64,000 nt of DNA from Stieleria tagensis (GCF_024129865.1 NZ_JAMYFE010000049.1:124001-188000), one strand, 5' to 3'. Numbered from the stretch's first letter, positions 29,501 to 37,499 are shown. Program-made: numbers and translations. The notes: generated by a model not told the origin, from the letters alone.

Positions 29501-29991
29501 AGCAATCGCAGGCGGGCGAGTTGATCATTGACGAGAGCGTTCATCGGATAGAGCAACAGCGCGCGAACAGCACGTTGACCAAATCGCTTCGGTTGCTCGC
29601 CTGCTTCCCTCGCTAAGCGTCCCAGGATAGGCAGCAAGAACGTTTCCGTTTTTCCAGAGCCCGTTCCGGTGGTGACGATCAAATTGCGAGACTGTTGTCC
29701 CAATACAGCCTCAAGAGCGTCCGCTTGATGCGAGTAAGGCGGATCAAAAACGACCTGAGCATTAGCAAGTTCGCCAAGCAAAGCCTTGACGGATTCTGGG
29801 ATTGCAAGATCTGCGAAACGACGCCCCGATTCGTAGCGAGCCGTGCTCTCGATATACGGCAATTGAGAAACGATTCCGTTGGTCTCCAACAGCAATCTGC
29901 GGCGTCGTGCCAGGACCGGATGTGAGAGGTGATAAGCCGCCTCGATGTACTCAATAAAACCGGTTGCCGTCCGTTCAAGCTCAGGAAACAT
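23554..29991 (-). CDS. Giant DEAD/DEAH helicase with DUF1998 region (DruE/DrmA-like)
   Basis: 2145 residues. Motif I TTGTGSGKTE (about 107-116), motif II LDEAHLYRG (about 335), motif V GIDIGSL (about 1228) and motif VI QRAGRAGRRG (about 1250). There are several zinc-binding Cys clusters (CSNPNCDS, CERC/CLSCGG, CEKC/CPAC, CTYC). The C-terminal DUF1998/MZB-type region contains TTSGGAGF and CNCEHSCYKCLHTYENR (about 1835). This is the architecture of the large helicases of Druantia (DruE) and, in shorter form, DISARM (DrmA), both antiphage systems. The length fits DruE better. It is preceded 1 bp upstream by the small 166-aa gene and followed by NERD-UvrD. No methyltransferase adjoins, so a Druantia type III-like or distinct system is more likely than DISARM here. 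Confidence 0.85.
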   Translation of the reverse strand: MFPELERTATGFIEYIEAAYHLSHPVLARRRRLLLETNGIVSQLPYIESTARYESGRRFADLAIPESVKALLGELANAQVVFDPPYSHQADALEAVLGQQSRNLIVTTGTGSGKTETFLLPILGRLAREAGEQPKRFGQRAVRALLLYPMNALVNDQLARLRLLLGSPEAASWFIGAAGRPAKFGRYTSRTPFPGVLPDKSEKLLRRFAGLKFYYDLEQSARNGDTKTAETIRTLKKRGKWPVKIHPSGGEDGFSTWFGSGHWRDSGGNLKRTVERNLDPELLTRFEIQQAPPDLLVTNYSMLEYMMLRPIERNIFDASHAYYAAHPSEKFILVLDEAHLYRGAQGTEVAMLIRRLQSRLGLTSDRMQVICTSASFADGAKAKSFAAGLSGASEATFDVLMGNKQFTDPSGPGDAFLAELLCSVDLQRVRSSRPSERIAAIADLVAFRESVQHEFRYLVEIPEQETHLPGAAVSVTGIGIDGSPIQEKCKVAVGEKKSTREPFFFVTEVTCDLICTVTREDGLASLRLNESAALTVERDADPLSRILYDTLRGIPAVGRLLNLTSGAQNPDDKETLHGGGPAQEVEQLAARLFPADQVSHEISMQATDVLIELASLAKRTPNGVPLMAARVHRFFRALPGIWACSNPNCDSLEPAQRGMAPAGMLHVQPDRTCGCGSRLFELHSCDSCGSAYFQAWSLDPEHPHYLWHQDVGEVDDADAKVEPVHILLEDPSDYFDPDDRNAEPFVERYLDTITGSLLDVPRDGTRPVWLTPVDAEQPGQFGKCPRCQNSGDKIRNLKTKGDEPFQQLIASQLLEQPPRIDIKTPLAGRKSLIFSDGRQPASRLAGKLGDNSLRDSVRPILLDGYNELRSRWPERLEDVQSLRYVYPALLAGAWRNRVTLTPQLRSGEEVFHDHQKTISSLLDSSADWTSMTDAAEAISRQTPHAILNAIYEVLFNEQTGVLSLGLATFAPRLNQAQKRQFDELPSPDVPETISGEERKLELLALWIRLMAYKHGVFLNGTPGTWIDAAEGAWLTSQQGGFQTTLSPFLGNRFVVDNFSARKGQPGPWLQFLGTSPISNPQPGGRFLLLGSNILLLPAESVAWQRCERCSWVQPLSAIAPVNCLSCGGKNTVALLTGKNQDAFKKRKGIYRRLTERLTDQHRGNWSPHPFVAAEHTAAIGAVDPQQSFSRAEWYEMRFQDLEIAGPSDEPGGPVDVLSCTTTMEVGIDIGSLTAVALRNVPPSRANYQQRAGRAGRRGSSLSSVITYADQGSHDQKYFSDPAAMISGPVTDPILNLDNADIVVRHGYAFLLSRFQQERIPGPSAGSTQDANIFSSLGLVGDFQTGDETTFSYRGFEKWIADHRMTIDAELAELVPEQFRKNHETLLMRLPDDLLHKLNEIGAGPRDAPETASDANAASSTGFDAGWDDFSAVADPGSSDGVNPAVSDDLDETAEVQDAARDTNKLLDRLFDKAVLPSYAFPTDVVSMTVFDHRASNAYNAVAKYAPQQGLSQALSSYAPGREVFIDGLRHYSLAIWSPISSDRFDAWSNRQLYYECEKCGYVEVKGRDEPGRFEGESRNCPACRENKSLGPAMLWMTPPGFAHPWGASENLAQDPPELTRPTHAKLTAEFQQSETPDEVVEDNDRGFKKWARKEDLYITNAGSRDVQNPGFRYCTYCGCIEPNGWIGAGSQLSKPTHPKPFPDHRGREGKDVCTKRAAIKTISLGTKFRSDVVLYRFMLGDEMRLRPGSATARIALTTLAQAMSTAVVRTLEIERANVGGEYRPALTPGGASGKEVDVYLYDTTSGGAGFVQSATNDAAQFLRAVLSLLEDCNCEHSCYKCLHTYENRFMHADLDRRLAASVLKHVLSMESRPILESSTEDRLLKTLARDLEDSGRDVSVRDGGLELGGSGRRIVLANSLCPELAGSIRAKQAHETASDAVRIPHLMVERALPLAANRAVGVADQTSDSYETPPPFVTIANDGGTSVFTLSQLESGWESATPIYQAAISELQKPDVFVLRLDEPLLERNPIKQANSRGNDQVVGKMIPGCLLVVQKLSAVAPMERMSGHIVIVRNPVENFRATKQRVTLGYMQWREEERRVRIGYRSSKTHCKPEILSADGLEILGVVRGVYHAGQLIQMKNEPQ

Positions 29992-29992
29992 C

Positions 29993-30493
29993 CTAAAACC
30001 CCAGGTTAAAAAGCCGTGTGTCGATACCGTTCTGGCGCCCAGCCAGCCTGACGAAAAACTTTATCCGGCGGCCAGATGTCTCTGTTGCGTCACTGCCACA
30101 CAAGTCGCATTGGGAAAACGACACCATTGCCCAGCTTTCGCTAATTGTTTCGACCGCGCGTTTCATGATTAGTTCAACCGGGCGTTTTAGTGGGTGATTT
30201 ATAGGTTGCAACTGGGTCGCTAGCCTCGGCCAGAAATCCATACCGTTTCCGTCGTAGCTATACCCCACCTCTACAGCGCACACCAAAAGCGGAAGGTGAG
30301 CAGTCTGCCACTCGAACGAATCGAGCGGTTCGCAACTCAATGCACCCCGTACGATGTCGCGAAGTTCATCGCACTGATCATTCGTCAGTCCGTGGTCAGC
30401 AAAATACCGCGACCGCGAATCATTTTCGCTGTCACTAACCGGTTGACTAAAGCGATCAACCAATTCGCTGTGTTTGCCCCTGAGTCGCTCCAA
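29993..30493 (-). CDS. Small protein sharing a domain with the giant GYF protein
   Basis: 166 residues from TTG 30493; an in-frame stop lies shortly before, so no longer form exists. The segment LPLLVCAVEVGYSYDGNG followed by DFWPRL matches the domain at 508-625 of the protein encoded at 12988-17565, and the match extends through ELVDRFSQ on the N-terminal side and a final Arg/Ala helix. A CDLC pair lies near the C-terminus. It is the first gene of the - strand operon, 1 bp before the helicase gene. Either it is a stand-alone adaptor domain, or the degraded N-terminus of a second giant protein; the lack of sequence after the domain allows both. Confidence 0.6.
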   Translation of the reverse strand: MERLRGKHSELVDRFSQPVSDSENDSRSRYFADHGLTNDQCDELRDIVRGALSCEPLDSFEWQTAHLPLLVCAVEVGYSYDGNGMDFWPRLATQLQPINHPLKRPVELIMKRAVETISESWAMVSFSQCDLCGSDATETSGRRIKFFVRLAGRQNGIDTRLFNLGF

Positions 30494-30670
30494 AGTCCCG
30501 GATTCCTAGATGTGGTTTTAATGTTGCTCGATTGATCGGGGGTCACGCCCCATATACCATCAGGTAGGTGGACACGATGATACTCGCTCAGCATGATTGC
30601 GTGTTGCGGCAGCACGACTCATTGCTGTTTGCGACACGAACAAATCAATCTGACATTGGGGCAACCTTAT

Positions 30671-31582
30671 ATGCAAGAACAGGACGACGTAACTTCTCAG
30701 CCGGCTCTCGTCTTGACCCGCGAAATTGCGGAGTCCCTGATTTGTGAAGACGAGGTGATTCGAGCCAGTGAGTACACGCAAATCGACGCGGACGCGGCTG
30801 TCTTAATCGGTTCCGCTGGCAAGCTGTTGATTCTCGACGGTTTGAAGACGTTGCCCGTTGACTTGGCTAAAACGCTGTCCACAAAATCGACTATTTGGTC
30901 GCTCGAAGGTTTGTCGGTGCTCGATGATGATACGGCTAAGGTGCTCGGAGAATCTGATGAAGGCCTAAACCTGCCTGGACTTACGTCTCTTTCGGCTTCG
31001 GCTGCAGGCGAGATTGCCAACGTGAACGGTTGCGATCTTGTGCTGGATGGGTTGACGACGATTTGCGAGGCCGTCGCCGCCAACCTTGCCCGTTACCACG
31101 GTCAAGAAGAGTCGACATTGAGCCTCGATGGCTTAACCGAAATTTCAGAAGGTATCGCCGCCGAACTAAAAAATCATCGCGGATGGTTGTCGCTCGGGGG
31201 ACTCTCCGAGATTTCCGACGAGGTTGCACTTCAGTTGGGTAAGCATCAAGGTGAAAACCTATATTTATCGAGCGTCAAAAATCTTTCCGACTTCGCGATC
31301 CGAGCTCTCGCCGAACATCCGAACTGTGTGGAACTGGGCGGGCTGCCAGAAGTTCAAATAGCTCGCTTCAAAGAACTGCACGCTGAGCAGAAGAAGTTCC
31401 ACGAATTCGCATCGTACGTGAGATTTGCACTTCACATCCACGACCCGCTGAATCCTTATCAGAGAACAACGGATTTTGATGGACTTGTCGATGAGGTGCA
31501 GTCATGCATGGATTGTGATGAGGACATCCGTCGCACACGCCAACTTCGAGATCTGCTCAACCAACTAAATTTGGATGTTTGA
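30671..31582 (+). CDS. Leucine-rich repeat-like protein
   Basis: 303 residues from ATG 30671; in-frame codons further upstream lack repeat character. About eight short repeats of the form L-x-L-x-G-L-x-x-(I/L)-x(8-12)-L run from about residue 40 to 220, e.g. LILDGLKTL, LSLDGLTEI, LSLGGLSEI, the type often seen in planctomycete repeat proteins. The final 70 residues are helical and Cys-poor. No signal peptide is visible, so it is presumably cytoplasmic and protein-binding. It is divergent from the 30493 gene with 177 bp between them, and is coupled to the next gene by a TGATG overlap. A link to the defence systems on either side is not shown. Confidence 0.75.
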   Translation: MQEQDDVTSQPALVLTREIAESLICEDEVIRASEYTQIDADAAVLIGSAGKLLILDGLKTLPVDLAKTLSTKSTIWSLEGLSVLDDDTAKVLGESDEGLNLPGLTSLSASAAGEIANVNGCDLVLDGLTTICEAVAANLARYHGQEESTLSLDGLTEISEGIAAELKNHRGWLSLGGLSEISDEVALQLGKHQGENLYLSSVKNLSDFAIRALAEHPNCVELGGLPEVQIARFKELHAEQKKFHEFASYVRFALHIHDPLNPYQRTTDFDGLVDEVQSCMDCDEDIRRTRQLRDLLNQLNLDV

Positions 31583-31800
31583 TGCAAATGGACGAACTCG
31601 ACCCCATCACCATGTACGAATTGTGCTTTCCCGGTGCCGTGACAGGAGCGACCGAAGTCACTTGCCCCCACTGCGATGAACTGCTGACGATGCAGGTCGA
31701 CGATCCGATGGGGGAATACTCCTTGGTTTGTTGTGAATGCGGCGGCCAGTTTGACGTGGATCTCGCCGACCGGACGGTGAGCTGGTATCCAGTGATTTAG
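31582..31800 (+). CDS. CPxCG-type zinc-ribbon small protein
   Basis: 72 residues from ATG 31582, which shares its A with the previous TGA; ATG 31588 is equally possible. Two Cys pairs, CPHC and CCEC with a following GG, form a minimal zinc ribbon, the family typically annotated as CPXCG-motif cysteine-rich protein. The rest is acidic. It is co-transcribed with the leucine-rich repeat gene. Function unknown; small zinc ribbons often mediate protein or nucleic-acid contacts. Confidence 0.7.
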   Translation: MQMDELDPITMYELCFPGAVTGATEVTCPHCDELLTMQVDDPMGEYSLVCCECGGQFDVDLADRTVSWYPVI

Positions 31801-31850
31801 CGAGGCAACCGATGGGAACCCTTCATCAAAGCGATCGACGGTGGTCGAAG

Positions 31851-33815
31851 TCATCGCGGTTTGGATGCTTTGCGTGGCTTCCATGGAGTTCGCGCAATTT
31901 GCGTGTCAATGGATTCAACCAACTCACGGACACTTGAAATCGCAAAGTCAATGTCAGGCACCGCAAGCGACATAACATCGCCTTTCTTCGTGCGACCGTT
32001 GCGATGCACAATATTGTGGCGTGCATTGATGATCCGTTGCAGACCGGCAAGCTTTTCTTCCGTTGGAAATTTGACTTTCAAAACCTTCATAAAAAGCGGT
32101 CCGATCCTGATCAGATTATGGAACACTTGATCAACAAGGTGCTTTTGAATAATCGTTTGGCTGTTTCGTTCCCAGTCGATGACTTCGTCAAGCTTGTACT
32201 TGCGATCCGCGAAATCGGCCGTCGCCCGCGCAAATCGGTTCCGCAAAGCCTTGTCGCCAACGACAGTGTTGATGAACGTGTCCGACAAATACGTCTCCAT
32301 CGACGCAACGATACCGGCGTAGACTTGGCGGTAGAGCACCTGTTGCAATTCTGCATCAGGTGATTCGAGCAAGGCCAGCCGCGATAGGCTGTCGATCGCA
32401 TCAGCAAATGTCGTGTAGGAAGAAACATTTTCCGAAATCGAACGGGCGAGGGCGTTTTCGAGTTTGCCTTGACGAGCGAGTTTATTGCATTCGGGACACT
32501 GCCGCCGATTGACCCGATTTTGGACAGATTCCGACCAAACGTGCTCGGGGTTTGTGCCGCAAATCCACCATCGCTTGGTTGCACTTTGACGAGTGACATC
32601 GGCGGGAGTCACGTCACCATTTCTGGTCGGATGCCAAGTCGAAGCAATCTCAGCGTCGACTGCTGCCAAGCAAGTTTTTGAGTCAGCTCGTAAACCGCTG
32701 CAGAAAGGACAACCCGCACCCTTCGTACGCCGAAAAACATGTGCCTTCCAAACGTGCTCTGGATCGTTTGAGCACTGCCAATTTGGCTTCTTGGCACTGC
32801 CCGGTGACACGGTCATCGGATCGAGACCAGGGTTAAGCGTCGGATGCCACTCGGCAAGCAGGTCAGGATAGGCATGTCCGAACGATTCCTCGGCGCGAAC
32901 GCTACCTAGCTTGTTCGGCCCAGGACACAGTTGGCATTTGCGTTGCCGGCTGTGAACCTTCTTAATTGAATCCTGCCATTCGTGGGTGGGATCTTTGGGG
33001 CACCGCCACCAGACCTGCTGCTTGGAACCGTGAGATACACTTTCCGGTGTCGTCGGATGGTTCTTGGTTGGATGCCAATAATCCAATAGTTCAGGAGCGG
33101 TTTCGTTCAAGCCACGCCGTGTGTCGAACCTTATTGACAACGGCTTGGGCGGCTTTGGTGTTTTCGGACGACAATCCGGACAAGTACCTTTGCCACGTTT
33201 GCGGGTTTCAATCGCGGCCTGCCATTCGTGCTCTGGGTCTTCCTTGCATTGCCACCAAACCCTCTGAGGATTGGTGCTCGAAAACATCTCAGGGGTAAGC
33301 GATCCGTTTTTGGTCGGATGCCATTCGGCTGCTAATTCCGGCGACTTGCGAGCCAACGAATTACCGAGCTTCCGACATTGAGGGCATTGGCTGCCTTCGG
33401 TGCGATTGGCGACTTGAGATTTCCACTCATGAGTCGAGTCAATCCGGCATTGCCACCAAACGTGTTGGTTGGATTTCGGTACGAACTGATCCGGCCGTAA
33501 GTCGCCGTTCTTAGTCGGATGAAATTCAGCAGCAACGTCAGGAAACAACGCGACGATTGAATCCTCCGGCATAACTTTTCGGCCGGAGCAATACGGACAG
33601 CCTTGTTTCTCGATCGCTCGGGTGGCAACGCTCGCCTGCCACTCATGTCGCGAATCCCTTTTGCATCTCCACCAAGCCCGATAGCTGCTGTTGTGCGGGA
33701 CCGAGTCACGATCTTTCTCGGGGTTTTTGGTTGGATGCCATTCCTCAGCGAGTTCAAGCGAGTACGCCACCAAGGAAGGCACGCGAATGCCGGTGTGTTG
33801 AAGTGTTCTGCCCAT
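31851..33815 (-). CDS. Six treble-clef (DUF4379-like) repeats fused to HEPN ribonuclease-like domain
   Basis: 654 residues. Six repeats of about 50-55 residues (between about 20 and 440) share E-x-HPTKN, a central WW-x-C, H-x-W and a closing C-P-x-C, the pattern of the DUF4379 treble-clef zinc module. From about 455 the protein is all-helical and ends with RHNIVHRNG (R599, H604), the R-x4-H signature of HEPN domains, whose members are often metal-independent ribonucleases in toxin and abortive-infection systems. The repeats could sense DNA or protein and release the HEPN activity. It is the last gene of the operon running from the DUF499 gene, 8 bp after the DUF4238 gene. The HEPN call rests on the motif and the helical context. 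Confidence 0.75.
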   Translation of the reverse strand: MGRTLQHTGIRVPSLVAYSLELAEEWHPTKNPEKDRDSVPHNSSYRAWWRCKRDSRHEWQASVATRAIEKQGCPYCSGRKVMPEDSIVALFPDVAAEFHPTKNGDLRPDQFVPKSNQHVWWQCRIDSTHEWKSQVANRTEGSQCPQCRKLGNSLARKSPELAAEWHPTKNGSLTPEMFSSTNPQRVWWQCKEDPEHEWQAAIETRKRGKGTCPDCRPKTPKPPKPLSIRFDTRRGLNETAPELLDYWHPTKNHPTTPESVSHGSKQQVWWRCPKDPTHEWQDSIKKVHSRQRKCQLCPGPNKLGSVRAEESFGHAYPDLLAEWHPTLNPGLDPMTVSPGSAKKPNWQCSNDPEHVWKAHVFRRTKGAGCPFCSGLRADSKTCLAAVDAEIASTWHPTRNGDVTPADVTRQSATKRWWICGTNPEHVWSESVQNRVNRRQCPECNKLARQGKLENALARSISENVSSYTTFADAIDSLSRLALLESPDAELQQVLYRQVYAGIVASMETYLSDTFINTVVGDKALRNRFARATADFADRKYKLDEVIDWERNSQTIIQKHLVDQVFHNLIRIGPLFMKVLKVKFPTEEKLAGLQRIINARHNIVHRNGRTKKGDVMSLAVPDIDFAISSVRELVESIDTQIARTPWKPRKASKPR

Positions 33816-33823
33816 GCTACTTC

Positions 33824-34720
33824 CTAGAGGGTGAGAGAAACTTCGCCTGACGCAGGCTCTGAAGAGAAAATTTGGTTTGCGTGGTGGCTCGTCACGGAGT
33901 TGAACGCAGCGACGCCCTCGCTATCGAGAACCTTCTCCGGTAGACCTTCATCAAACGCTCCCACCAATGCGAGCCGACGATGAAGTGGCACGCTGACGAT
34001 TGTGTTCCTCATGCCAAATGCCGGTGGGATCAACATCGAAGCTGGCGGAACGATCCAACTCGGAACAACCGGGTTGTCGGAACAGATCAAATCAGGAGCG
34101 TCTCGAGCGACGGACCAAAGTCGCCAGCTTCTCTGTTTCAATAGTTCTGTCAGCGGAATGCCAATTTCAAAAATCTGCTTGACATAGAACGTCTGCTCGA
34201 GGGTGATGTCGTATTCACCACCCTTCGCATATCGAACGAAATCGTCAAATTCCGCGTCGCTCATGTTCTCGCCCGACCGGCCAAGCGTTTTCCGAAGCGA
34301 CGATCGTCCTTCGGGAGTGCTGCACCAAATCTGAATCATCGACTTGTGGACGTCGCCCATGAATGTCGCGATCGCATTTCGTACGTTGGGAACACGGGCC
34401 GCCATGAACGCAACAAACATCATCAGTTCTTCAAACGCCTCGCCTTCTGGTAGACGTTGCTGCTCGATGACCTCCTTCAAAATGCTCGCCCATTTCCCTT
34501 CAAAGATGGCCAGCTTCTTTTCAATGACCATCTCATCGCCGCCCGCTGCATTTTCGATTCGGTGAAAGTTCTTCGCAAAGCCGGTCGCCTTCGGATTGCT
34601 TTCCCACGTCTTTCGCAGCACCTTGTCGAAAACATAGAAGACAGAGTCTTTCTGATCTGCCTTCGTGAATCCAGCAAGATAGAACTGCGGAACATAATGA
34701 TGCTTGATCGGTTGGTTCAT
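33824..34720 (-). CDS. DUF4238 family protein
   Basis: 298 residues. The start KHHYVPQFYLAGF is the family signature of DUF4238. A mid segment MMFVAFMAARVPNVR and the later LICSDNPVV, which recurs in this family, also fit. The biochemical function is not established; members are scattered through mobile and defence regions, and the His-rich N-terminus suggests a possible metal site. It lies 16 bp after the PLD-SNF2 helicase gene and 8 bp before the HEPN gene, so all are likely in one transcript. Its tight packing with a HEPN effector suggests partnership. Confidence 0.8.
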   Translation of the reverse strand: MNQPIKHHYVPQFYLAGFTKADQKDSVFYVFDKVLRKTWESNPKATGFAKNFHRIENAAGGDEMVIEKKLAIFEGKWASILKEVIEQQRLPEGEAFEELMMFVAFMAARVPNVRNAIATFMGDVHKSMIQIWCSTPEGRSSLRKTLGRSGENMSDAEFDDFVRYAKGGEYDITLEQTFYVKQIFEIGIPLTELLKQRSWRLWSVARDAPDLICSDNPVVPSWIVPPASMLIPPAFGMRNTIVSVPLHRRLALVGAFDEGLPEKVLDSEGVAAFNSVTSHHANQIFSSEPASGEVSLTL

Positions 34721-34736
34721 TTTCTACCCCGTGTTC

Positions 34737-37499
34737 TTACCATCCCTCAAGGAAGACACCGATTGCCTCTTTCGAGTTCAGGACTTCGGCGGTGCCTTCC
34801 CATTCGTCGTCAAGGTATTCGTAACTTTCCTTGACGTTGAATGGGCTTTGTGACTTGCCGGTGACCATTTTCACCAAGTCGTCTTCGCTCATTCGACGAT
34901 CTTCCGCGAGGGCGTCGACCCATTCGTCGGTGATGAAATCGGGGATCGTTCCGAAGATGTCCGTGATCTCTTTGATGCGGCCGGTCAGCACATTAAAGAG
35001 GCGGGCCTCGACGCCTTCGTTGTACCGCAGGTTGCAATACGGGATCTGTTTGGCGACGGTGCCCCGTTGCACACGGCCTTTGCGTTGTTCAAGCGTTGTC
35101 GGATTCCACGGAAGATCTAAGTTAATGAGGCTGCCGAGCGTTTGTAGGTTCAGGCCCGTGCTGGCAGCATCCGTGCCCACGAGTATCTTGAGGGTGCCGA
35201 CGCGAACCTTTTCTTTCAATAGTTCCCGGTCGATGGTTTGAATCTTGCCGTTTTCAAACAACTTGGATGACGACGAGTTGGCGTACAGGCCGATTGCCAG
35301 ATCCAAGTGTTGTGCGAGGAACTCGCACAGTGCATACGCCGAGTCGTAAAACTGCGAGAAGATCAGAACGCCACGCTCAAGCCAGGTTTGGTCGTCGAAG
35401 CGGCTCTCCAACGTGTCCAGAACTCGATCGAACTTGGGATCACCGTCGTGGTCGACCTGCCGCTTCAAATGATCTCGCAATAGTCCCAATAGTTCGCGTT
35501 CCTCCGGTGTCAATGGATAGATTCCGGCGTCGCTCAACGAGGGTGACCGCTCATTGGCTCCCTCTTCGTCTTCGATTTCTTCCTGCTCTAGCATCCGCTG
35601 AGCCGTTTTCAAGCCGGCGATCACGCTGCTTCCCACGCGTCGCTGCAGCAACGTTTTGATGAACCCACCGGCCGTGTTCTTCTTATGCAGCTCTTTAGCG
35701 AATCGCTCGGCCAAATCCAACGCTTCCCGAATGCTGTGTGTAGCCGTCACGGGCTGATCATCGTCGACCGGAATCAACTCGATTCGCACCAGCTTGCCAT
35801 CCTTTTCCAAGCGATCTCGCGAACGCTTGATAACTCTCATCGTGAATGGGTTCAGTTCGCGAACGTCAATCCAATCCAATTCTTCTCGGTCGAGAGGGTC
35901 GATGCGATCAATGTCGGCATTGACCGCAACGTCGGAGGTTTCGGCGACGTTCAAGGTGGCCCGCACCATTCGGAAGACATCATGGTGGCGTTCGCGGGGC
36001 AGCGGGTCTTTCCAATACGACCACTTCTCCACCGCGTCATCAACGGATTCTCGACCGGCTAGGATCTCGAAGTTTGTCTTTGCGGCGGCGTCGCAATGAC
36101 TCCACCGCCCGTAAGCTGTGCCCAAGACTTGGTCGTTGTTCACGGCCAAGACGTTCAGCAAATCCCACAGTTCGATCGGGTGAAGTTGCACTGGCGTCGC
36201 CGTTGCCAGAATCATTGTCCGGCAGCGAGCGGCTAGCTTCATCGCCCATTCGTACAGCAGATTCTTTTTGGGCGGTCCCCAGACTTTTGGTTCACGAACG
36301 TTCTCCCGGCGGATTTTGTGCGCCTCGTCCCACAGCACGCAACTGAACCGTTTCTTGAGAAGTTCTTCGGCCAAACGACCATTCATCACGCTGCGGGTGG
36401 CGCTGAGAACCACCGACGTGGAAACGATCGCAATCTTGCGAGGGCATTTCGTAACCGATTCTTCCGTGGCTGGATGGAATTCACCGCGTTCGGTCAGCCA
36501 GCCTTTGCCCGTCCAGACGGCGCTGGGTGCGGCCAATTTGTCGTAGATCTCCTCTTGCCACTGAGCGACAACGGCTTTTGGGGCGACAATCAAGATCGGT
36601 TCGTCCGACAGCGTGCCGATCAACTTGGCCAGCCCGCCAAGTTGCAGTGTCTTGCCAAGGCCTACACCATCAGCAAGCAGGTAACGAGCACCGCGTCCGG
36701 GAAGATCTTCGTACAAGCGGTGCTCGTCGAACGCCATCTTGATGAAATACTTTTGGTGCTCCCAAAAACCGAATAGCTCCGTGCAAGTCGGCACCTCGGC
36801 CAGCACTTTTTCGACAGCGGGACTCTTTCGCCAATCGCCGATGTGTTCGATGATTGTTCGGCTGCCCAATCGGCCGATCTGGCGGACAATGTACTGGCTG
36901 ATCGGGAATCCGCGCTCCCACAGGGCGTCAAACTCTTCCTGGACCCATTCGATAGATTCGGCCGACGGATCTTCCCACACCAACTCGTAATTCTGTGACC
37001 ATGCCCGTTGGCTATCGTTCGCGCTGCCCATGAAAGACGTTGCCGTTCCGTCTTGATAGCGAATGACACCCGCTTTGCCGTGAACGAACCCGAACTCGCA
37101 ATCCGGAACGATCCGAATCTCGAAAGACCGCCCCGAGTCAGGGTCCAGGGTCACCAACTCTTGCAGGATGCGTAGCCGTTCTTTGGCTTGTTCTCCATAA
37201 ACGTCGACCAGGTGCGGAAACTCACCCTCGTTCCAAACCATCCGCAACAACGATTGTTCCAGCTCTTCACGGCGCGGCCCCAGAGATTGTCGGACGGCAT
37301 GTACATCTGCAGGGTTCACGTCGGTGTTGCAAACGATACGAACGTGCGGGATCGTCTTGAACTCATCCGCCGCGAGCGCCAGCAGGCTTGATTGAAAATA
37401 GCCAGCAATGCGATCGTACGAAGCCGCATTCTTCAGACGCTGTGACAGAAACGAATCGTAGAGACGCTTGCGACGCGAACTAAACCGTTGAATCGACAT
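34737..37499 (-). CDS. SNF2 helicase with N-terminal PLD nuclease-like domain
   Basis: 920 residues. The N-terminal domain (about 1-200) has a phospholipase D-type motif, VHGKAGVIR followed by FMGSAND (about 140-160), with one HKD-like copy visible. The helicase follows: motif I ADGVGLGKT (about 278), II WDEAHK (about 391), III ATATP (about 433), V LNLQTLGSLINLD and VI RKGRVQRG (about 808). This fusion is a regular member of the DUF499-DUF1156-DUF3780 gene set and parallels DISARM DrmD plus DrmC in one chain. The likely role is ATP-driven movement on invading DNA with cutting by a dimerised PLD site. It is encoded 48 bp after the methyltransferase gene. Confidence 0.88.
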   Translation of the reverse strand: MSIQRFSSRRKRLYDSFLSQRLKNAASYDRIAGYFQSSLLALAADEFKTIPHVRIVCNTDVNPADVHAVRQSLGPRREELEQSLLRMVWNEGEFPHLVDVYGEQAKERLRILQELVTLDPDSGRSFEIRIVPDCEFGFVHGKAGVIRYQDGTATSFMGSANDSQRAWSQNYELVWEDPSAESIEWVQEEFDALWERGFPISQYIVRQIGRLGSRTIIEHIGDWRKSPAVEKVLAEVPTCTELFGFWEHQKYFIKMAFDEHRLYEDLPGRGARYLLADGVGLGKTLQLGGLAKLIGTLSDEPILIVAPKAVVAQWQEEIYDKLAAPSAVWTGKGWLTERGEFHPATEESVTKCPRKIAIVSTSVVLSATRSVMNGRLAEELLKKRFSCVLWDEAHKIRRENVREPKVWGPPKKNLLYEWAMKLAARCRTMILATATPVQLHPIELWDLLNVLAVNNDQVLGTAYGRWSHCDAAAKTNFEILAGRESVDDAVEKWSYWKDPLPRERHHDVFRMVRATLNVAETSDVAVNADIDRIDPLDREELDWIDVRELNPFTMRVIKRSRDRLEKDGKLVRIELIPVDDDQPVTATHSIREALDLAERFAKELHKKNTAGGFIKTLLQRRVGSSVIAGLKTAQRMLEQEEIEDEEGANERSPSLSDAGIYPLTPEERELLGLLRDHLKRQVDHDGDPKFDRVLDTLESRFDDQTWLERGVLIFSQFYDSAYALCEFLAQHLDLAIGLYANSSSSKLFENGKIQTIDRELLKEKVRVGTLKILVGTDAASTGLNLQTLGSLINLDLPWNPTTLEQRKGRVQRGTVAKQIPYCNLRYNEGVEARLFNVLTGRIKEITDIFGTIPDFITDEWVDALAEDRRMSEDDLVKMVTGKSQSPFNVKESYEYLDDEWEGTAEVLNSKEAIGVFLEGW

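Noticed and set aside
12988-30493. Complete Dpd (7-deazaguanine DNA modification) system
   Set aside because: The SNF2 protein is DpdE-like, but no DpdA transglycosylase or preQ0 genes are present.
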